This document shows positions 7,308-11,090 of a stretch of DNA of 11,090 nt, piece by piece. Position numbers and translations under genes: made by a program. Within the stretch, counting starts at the first letter, position 1, and every line of letters begins with the position of its first letter. The notes beneath the pieces are model-generated. The model saw only the letters and a program-made list of their open reading frames with translations, was not told where the DNA came from and made no database searches. Source of the stretch: CAZAKO01 sp964546145 (GTDB lineage Bacteria; Fidelibacterota; UBA2242); assembly GCA_964546145.1 (NCBI GenBank), contig CAZJIU010000072.1:1-11090 (forward strand), read 5' to 3'.

Positions 7308-8429
7308 ATGATTACTCAAATCAAAATAGGAAATATCCTCGAGTCAAATGCTCAAACGCTGGTTAACACAGTTAACTGTGTCGGCATCATGGGCAAAGGA
7401 ATTGCAGCAGATTTTAAAAAACGTTTTCCTGATATGTTTGCCGATTATAAAAGTCGTTGTGATGACGGTTTATTACGACCGGGAGAGCCATATATCTATA
7501 AATCAACCATAAAACCCTGGATTATCAATTTCCCGACTAAAGACCACTGGCGCTCGGTTTCCAAACTAAAGGATATTGAAAAAGGAGTTGATCTAATTCT
7601 GAATAAGTACAAAGAATGGGGTGTTAATTCATTGGCAGTACCTCCTTTGGGTTGTGGGAGTGGTCAGCTGGATTGGCGTGATGTCGGTCCATTGCTTTAT
7701 CGTAAATTTCAGGATATTGATATTCCTGTAGAATTGTATGCCAGTCATCATATTCCAAAAGAACAACTAACAAAAGAGTTCTTATTGGCTTTCAAATCAG
7801 AACAAACCGGAAATGGTTTTCGCAAATCAGAACAAACATTTCAACCTGAGTGGCTGGTTCTGATAGAAATTCTATATCAGATCGGAAAGAATCCCTATCA
7901 CCGTCCAATCGGGAGAGTATTTTTTCAGAAAATCGGTTATATTGTCACTGCCCAAAGCGTCAATACCGGTTTCCAATATTCAGAAGGCAGTTACGGTCCT
8001 TTTTCAACCGACTTTAAACATGCCATCTCGATCATGTCCAATAATAATTTGTTGATTGAAAAAAATGATGGTCAGGGATTCCAGTATCTACCCGGTGAAG
8101 CCTATCCAAGAATGAGGGAAAAGCACAAGGACCTCCTTAATCAACATAAAAAGGTAATTGACAGAACGGCTGATCTATTTATGCGGATGGATACACATCA
8201 GGCAGAGATCGTATCCACAATTCTATTCTCTTCTCGTAAACTAAAAGAGGATACTGGCCGTATTGAAATAAGCGAGAAAGAAATTTATAATCGAGTATTG
8301 GAGTGGAAGAAAAAGCGACGTCCACCTTTAAAAGAGGAAGATGTCGCCAGTGCAATCCGAAACCTGGTCATGTTGCGCTGGTTGAATGCCAAATTCAGTC
8401 AGGATTTACCGGTTATTGAGACATTTTAA
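7308..8429 (+). CDS. darG: DarG, macrodomain ADP-ribosyl glycohydrolase antitoxin
   Basis: The 373-residue antitoxin partners DarT. Residues 1-150 are a macrodomain of the TARG1/DarG branch: NTVNCVGIMGKGIAADFKKR (20-39) binds ADP-ribose, NFPTK (74-78) supplies Lys78 at the place of the essential Lys80 of Thermus DarG, HWR follows, and PPLGCGSGQLDW (112-123) forms the substrate loop. It removes ADP-ribose from DNA. Residues about 178-373 are the second DarG domain, helical with a winged-helix-like look (RVFFQKIGYI, YGPFSTDFKHAI). In studied systems this part binds and neutralises DarT directly. I chose ATG 7308, where the macrodomain begins, over the in-frame TTG at 7281, which lies inside darT and adds only MIAVCFFRS. 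AGG (7302-7304) is too close to be ideal, so coupling to darT translation is likely. The linker holds a KSEQT duplication. A macrodomain, not NADAR, antitoxin places the pair in DarTG2 (thymidine). Confidence 0.95.
   Translation: MITQIKIGNILESNAQTLVNTVNCVGIMGKGIAADFKKRFPDMFADYKSRCDDGLLRPGEPYIYKSTIKPWIINFPTKDHWRSVSKLKDIEKGVDLILNKYKEWGVNSLAVPPLGCGSGQLDWRDVGPLLYRKFQDIDIPVELYASHHIPKEQLTKEFLLAFKSEQTGNGFRKSEQTFQPEWLVLIEILYQIGKNPYHRPIGRVFFQKIGYIVTAQSVNTGFQYSEGSYGPFSTDFKHAISIMSNNNLLIEKNDGQGFQYLPGEAYPRMREKHKDLLNQHKKVIDRTADLFMRMDTHQAEIVSTILFSSRKLKEDTGRIEISEKEIYNRVLEWKKKRRPPLKEEDVASAIRNLVMLRWLNAKFSQDLPVIETF
7793..7837 (+). repeat. 15-bp in-frame direct repeat in the darG linker
   Basis: CAAATCAGAACAAAC occurs at 7793-7807 and again at 7823-7837, exactly 30 bases (10 codons) apart, giving KSEQT twice (residues 163-167 and 173-177). 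It sits between the macrodomain and the toxin-binding domain. Confidence 0.85.
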
Positions 8430-8483
8430 TTTTAAATAAATATAAAAAAATAGAATAGCTGGGTAATAAGAAAGACTGTCCTG

Positions 8484-8519
8484 CTCCGGATATCATAAAT
8501 TTTTATGTCTACCTCGGAG
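8484..8519 (+). other. Hairpin 55 bases after darG
   Basis: CTCCG (8484-8488) pairs with CGGAG (8515-8519), and inside it CATAA (8494-8498) pairs with TTATG (8503-8507). The structure is symmetrical, but no T-run follows, so an intrinsic terminator is only possible, not shown. It could also be a protein-binding dyad or a processing site at the end of the darTG transcript. Confidence 0.35.
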
Positions 8520-8560
8520 TTGGATAGGTAGATAGAAAATAAAGAAGGAAAAATGTCTTA

Positions 8561-8656
8561 ACCAGGATTAATGGGATTAAAGGATGGACAGGATTAGAAT
8601 CGTTAGAATCAGTAAGTTATCTTCTTTAATCATGGTAATCCGTAAATCCGATGAAT
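8561..8656. repeat. Inverted array of GGATTA-like units
   Basis: GGATTA or close variants recur every 8-9 bases on the left side (8565, 8574, 8582, 8591). The complementary TTAATC/TAATCC/AAATCC units recur on the right side (8626, 8636, 8644), giving an imperfect hairpin with a spacer of about 30 bases. Similar intergenic GGATTA/TAATCC hairpins occur in many unrelated environmental genomes as dispersed non-coding repeats. TTAGAATC is also duplicated in the spacer (about 8594-8609). No gene is associated. Confidence 0.6.
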
Positions 8657-8660
8657 CGTG

Positions 8661-8842
8661 TTGCTGACAATGTATGGTCTAAGATATTTACTCAGAGATA
8701 CTTTTCCGAATTAGATAATAGTTTATTTTCAAAATTTCTGTTTATTGTTGGTCGAGACACGGGCGATTTAGCAAATGCAAAATACACAGTGTAGATATCT
8801 CGTATCGGAATAAATAAATACCCGTAGATCTGACTATATCGA
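8661..8842. other. Intergenic DNA without recognisable content
   Basis: An AT-rich stretch with many stops in all frames. I see no gene, RNA motif or convincing promoter here. Confidence 0.5.
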
Positions 8843-8885
8843 ACAATGCATCAAAAAACTGTTGCATTGTAAATTTTCGCATTTT
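8843..8885 (+). terminator. Hairpin followed by T-rich tract, possible weak terminator
   Basis: ACAATGCA (8843-8850) and TGCATTGT (8863-8870) form a perfect 8-bp stem with a 12-base loop, followed by AAATTTTCGCATTTT. The stem is AT-rich and the T-tract is broken, so termination would be weak. It lies directly before the structured block that starts at about 8906. Confidence 0.35.
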
Positions 8886-8905
8886 AATTTCACTTCGAAA
8901 ATAGG

Positions 8906-9170
8906 GGCAGAAGCGGTAAGTCTAAGCCGCCCGGTTTTCACTTACCAGTATTTGACAGGAAGACAACTCATTTGCTTACCGGAAAGGAAAAGCAATGACT
9001 GAGAATGCTTCTGCCACATTGGTTCGTTTGAGAAAATCCAACCAGGGAACGGAAGGTCTGTTTATCTGTAGCCGTTTCAACTGCTATAGTTTGGAACTCC
9101 CCCGGCGGAAGGGTAGTAGTGTTAATATCCGGCAGGTCTGGCTAATGCGTTAATTGGCGGGCCTGCCGGG
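8906..9170 (+). ncRNA. Candidate structured RNA of unknown class
   Basis: This block is more GC-rich than its surroundings and its bases can be paired almost continuously. P1: GGCAGAAGC 8906-8914 with GCTTCTGCC 9007-9015 (9 bp). It encloses P2: GGTAAGT 8915-8921 with ACTTACC 8940-8946, extended by AAGCC/GGTTT with a GCCC loop. It also encloses P3: TTGCTT 8972-8977 with AAGCAA 8990-8995, capped outside by CTCA 8967-8970 and TGAG 9000-9003. Together these make a three-way junction. Then follow TGGTT 9020-9024 with AACCA 9040-9044, GGAACGG 9046-9052 with CCGTTTC 9072-9078, and the 3' hairpin listed separately. Strand is inferred from the T-rich DNA after that hairpin. It matches no RNA I know (RNase P, tmRNA, 6S, SRP, group I or II introns). 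Pairing alone does not prove transcription; a transposon remnant or DNA hairpin element is the alternative. Confidence 0.45.
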
Positions 9171-9187
9171 TTATTCTATTGCTCTTT
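9129..9187 (+). terminator. Strong 12-bp hairpin followed by T-rich DNA
   Basis: CCGGCAGGTCTG (9129-9140) pairs with CGGGCCTGCCGG (9158-9169) over all 12 positions, allowing two T-G wobbles. The loop is 17 bases, and TTATTCTATTGCTCTTT follows. It looks like a rho-independent terminator with an interrupted T-tract, and would define the 3' end of the candidate RNA. The same sequence could equally be a DNA hairpin at the end of a mobile repeat. Confidence 0.5.
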
Positions 9188-9281
9188 GAAAATAAGAACA
9201 GAATAAGGATTAGAACAAATTCCAATTTTCAGATTCTTTCGGCAGGCACTTTTATCTGAGAAAGACTCATACAACGGAAGT
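9188..9281. other. Intergenic DNA before the tandem repeat
   Basis: AT-rich, stops in every frame. I see no gene or clear signal. Confidence 0.4.
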
Positions 9282-9519
9282 TTCCTATCCNNNNNNNNNN
9301 NNNNNNNNNNNNNNNNNNNNNNNNNNNNNNNNNNNNNNNNNNNNNNNNNNNNNNNNNNNNNNNNNNNNNNNNNNNNNNNNNNNNNNNNNNAGTTTCCTAT
9401 CCCGGAATAGAACGTTGTATTAAAACAATGGAACGTTCCTATCCCGGAATAGAACGTTGTATTAAAATAATGGATGCTTCCTATTCTGGAATGGAAATTT
9501 CTATTGAACTAATAGGATA
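9282..9519. repeat. 42-bp tandem repeat interrupted by the assembly gap
   Basis: Units start with TTCCTATCCCGG at 9394 and 9436, and with the degenerate TTCCTATTCTGG at 9478, exactly 42 bases apart. The first two are near-identical; the third has diverged. A partial unit, TTCCTATCC, also ends the left contig at 9282-9290, directly before the Ns. Each unit holds an imperfect dyad (GTTCCTATC...GAATAGAAC). The units have no unique spacers, so this is not CRISPR. The true copy number is unknown. Confidence 0.85.
9291..9390. other. Assembly gap (100 Ns)
   Basis: Exactly 100 unknown bases, the usual placeholder for a gap of unknown length. Both contig ends carry the same 12 bases (AGTTTCCTATCC), so the break is in the tandem repeat and the real array may be much longer or, if the ends simply overlap, absent. 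Confidence 0.95.
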
Positions 9520-9609
9520 CTCATAATACAAGTCCTGAGTATTATTCACTCTTTATTAGAGTTCCGAAGGGAAGCAGAATTTGATAAAGTTATAAACAAC
9601 GAGGTAGTT
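9517..9609 (+). promoter_or_regulatory. Leader of the histidine kinase gene with overlapping stems and ribosome binding site
   Basis: Two perfect 7-bp stems share bases: ATACTCA 9517-9523 with TGAGTAT 9536-9542, and ATAATAC 9523-9529 with GTATTAT 9539-9545. They cannot form together. ACTCT-ttatt-AGAGT (9548-9562) follows. GAGG (9601-9604) lies 5 bases before the ATG at 9610 and fixes the start. No clear -35/-10 pair is visible. The stems could be operator dyads or a leader structure. Confidence 0.4.
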
Positions 9610-11076
9610 ATGGCAATAAAAGAAATCAATAAAAAATTTCAAAAATTAGTACTTGCCGGCGGAATTCTGATTATCCTTATTTTTCTGGCATTATCTTTAG
9701 GATTATCCATTCGGCATAAGAATCTTCTGATCAATCAATTGAATTCCAGCGCCGAGGGGATGTTCGATAGCATTCTTTTTACGAGACGCTGGAATGCGGA
9801 CTATAGCGGGGTATATGTTCTCAAAGATAAAGGCGTAACTTCCAATCCATTTTTAGAGAATCCGGATATTCGGACTATTGACGGGAAAGTATATACTTTG
9901 CGAAATCCCGCAATGATGACCCGCGAAATATCCGAATACGCCAGAGATTCGGATGAATTCACTTATCACATTACCAGTTTGAAATTGACTAACCCGGCCA
10001 ACGAACCGGATGAATGGGAACGTCAGGCACTCCAGGCATTTGAACGGGAAATTGATAAAGTGACCAAACTGGATACTTTGCAGGGGCGTAAAGTATTTCG
10101 TCTGATGCGACCTTTAAAATATGAAACCGGATGTACAGGATGTCATTCCAAACAGGGTTATCAGCTTGGTGATATTCGGGGCGGTATCAGTGTCGCGATA
10201 CCTTTTGATAAAATATCGGCGGAATTGAAGTTAAATCAATGGATAATGATCGTGTTATCCGTTTTGATTATTCTTGTGTTAAGTCTTGTACTGTACTTTT
10301 TTGTCTGGCGGTTGGTTAATCAGTTGATCGTATTGAATGAGCAAAAGAATGAATTTCTGGGGATCGCTGCGCATGATCTGCGGAATCCGCTGGGAGTCAT
10401 CATGGGATATAGCCAGTTACTGCTGGAGGGTCTGTTTGGATTTTTGGATGAAAAACAAACCAAATTCGTCTCTGCTATCCGGAAAAGCAGTAACACCATG
10501 CATAACCTGATCAACGATCTGCTGGATACTTCAAAAATCGAATCCGGGAAGCTGGGACTGAATGTGCAGGAAACCGATTTGATATCCCTGTGCAGAGAAA
10601 ATGTCGAATTAAACAGCGCTATGGCGAAAAAAAAGCGTATTCAACTCCACTTCGAGTACGATGAGAATATTCCGAAAGTGATGCTTGATCCCGATAAAAT
10701 AGACCAGGTATTGAATAATTTGATAACCAATGCAATTAAGTTTTCATATCCCGATACTACTATCAGGGTTAGTCTTTCTAAAAATGAACATAATGTCTTA
10801 ATCGAGGTGCAAGACGAGGGGCAGGGAGTACCGGAAAATGAATTGGATACCATATTCAAATCCTTTAGTAAAAGTAGTGTCCGCAGCACCGGGGGAGAAA
10901 AGAGTACCGGGCTTGGTCTGGCAATCGTCCGCAAAATTGTCGAAGGACATCACGGATCTATCCGGGTCGAGAGCGAGGTCGGCAAAGGCTCAATATTTTA
11001 TGTATATTTGCCAATCGAGAAAAACAATGACTGCACCTGGATTGAAAAAATTACCGGGAATTGCGAAAAGGATTGA
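9610..11076 (+). CDS. Haem-c sensor histidine kinase with Tll0287-like periplasmic domain
   Basis: The 488-residue protein has a transmembrane helix at about 13-34 and another at about 211-232, enclosing a roughly 175-residue periplasmic sensor. The sensor looks like the Tll0287-like (DUF3365) domain: FTRRWNADYSGVYV (57-70), NPAMMTREISEYA (99-111), the FRLMRPL strand (163-169) and CTGCH (175-179), a CxxCH site for covalent haem c with His179 as ligand. It could sense redox state, oxygen, NO or CO. There is no obvious HAMP; a short linker leads to the HisKA domain with phospho-acceptor His255 in AAHDLRNPLG. The ATPase follows with the N box NNLITNAIKFS (369-379), G1 box DEGQGVP (402-408), F box near Phe416 and G2 box GLGLAIV (434-440). 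All catalytic boxes are intact. The last 14 residues after LPIE are a low-complexity-looking tail that overlaps the start of the next gene. Confidence 0.93.
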   Translation: MAIKEINKKFQKLVLAGGILIILIFLALSLGLSIRHKNLLINQLNSSAEGMFDSILFTRRWNADYSGVYVLKDKGVTSNPFLENPDIRTIDGKVYTLRNPAMMTREISEYARDSDEFTYHITSLKLTNPANEPDEWERQALQAFEREIDKVTKLDTLQGRKVFRLMRPLKYETGCTGCHSKQGYQLGDIRGGISVAIPFDKISAELKLNQWIMIVLSVLIILVLSLVLYFFVWRLVNQLIVLNEQKNEFLGIAAHDLRNPLGVIMGYSQLLLEGLFGFLDEKQTKFVSAIRKSSNTMHNLINDLLDTSKIESGKLGLNVQETDLISLCRENVELNSAMAKKKRIQLHFEYDENIPKVMLDPDKIDQVLNNLITNAIKFSYPDTTIRVSLSKNEHNVLIEVQDEGQGVPENELDTIFKSFSKSSVRSTGGEKSTGLGLAIVRKIVEGHHGSIRVESEVGKGSIFYVYLPIEKNNDCTWIEKITGNCEKD

Positions 11077-11090
11077 TTATTTAAGCGGGT
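11027..11090 (+). CDS. Start of a downstream gene, truncated by window end
   Basis: ATG 11027 opens a different frame from the kinase and stays open to the window end, giving MTAPGLKKLPGIAKRIDYL and two more residues. GAGA at 11017-11020 is a weak ribosome binding site 6 bases upstream. The frame would overlap the kinase gene by 50 bases, a layout often seen for translationally coupled kinase-regulator pairs. The visible residues do not show a receiver domain, so the product is unknown; a chance open frame remains possible. Confidence 0.4.
   Translation, partial: MTAPGLKKLPGIAKRIDYLSG

Noticed and set aside
8906..9170. Known RNA classes (RNase P RNA, tmRNA, 6S RNA, SRP RNA, group II intron domain V)
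   Set aside because: None of their conserved core sequences is present in the block.
9282..9519. CRISPR array
   Set aside because: The 42-base units are directly adjacent, without unique spacers, and no cas gene is present.

Overview
The window is about 11 kb of AT-rich DNA with every recognisable gene on the plus strand. It reads like part of a Gram-negative, diderm, free-living bacterium: two outer-membrane beta-barrel-type proteins, four probable lipoproteins, and a membrane histidine kinase with a c-type haem motif. The style of the exported proteins (tyrosine-rich barrels, short N-terminal lipoprotein tails, SGG-type inhibitor-like domains) resembles FCB-group or Calditrichota/KSB1-like genomes. 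That assignment is an impression from sequence style, not a result. The 100-N run at 9291-9390 marks a scaffolded draft assembly.

Layout. Positions 1-3812 form a tight cluster: the C-terminal part of a barrel-like protein, a secreted serpin whose ATG overlaps the previous stop (ATGA), and a 590-residue outer-membrane protein 24 bases later. Positions 3897-6568 hold three single-domain or two-domain lipoproteins. One of these (5021-5959) carries an SGG-type domain like the emfourin metalloprotease inhibitors. Together with the serpin this suggests an envelope-anchored set of protease inhibitors or proteins that face external proteases.

Positions 6710-8429 encode a complete DarT-DarG toxin-antitoxin pair. 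DarT is a DNA ADP-ribosyltransferase toxin, and DarG is a macrodomain ADP-ribosyl glycohydrolase with a C-terminal toxin-binding domain. The genes are 4 bases apart and in the usual order. The macrodomain antitoxin (rather than a NADAR one) points to the DarTG2 type, which modifies thymidine in single-stranded DNA. The pair is the only clear defence or addiction system in the window.

Positions 8430-9609 are about 1.2 kb without a convincing protein gene, but the stretch is not featureless. It contains several hairpins, an inverted array of GGATTA-like units, and a more GC-rich block (8906-9170) that folds on paper into a three-way junction followed by further helices and a strong terminal hairpin. 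It also contains a 42-bp tandem repeat interrupted by the assembly gap. The structured block is the best candidate here for something undescribed, possibly a non-coding RNA.

Positions 9610-11076 encode a two-transmembrane histidine kinase with a periplasmic Tll0287-like domain bearing CxxCH (covalent haem c). A further gene appears to start inside its 3' end at 11027 and runs off the window; it could be the partner regulator, but only 21 codons are visible.
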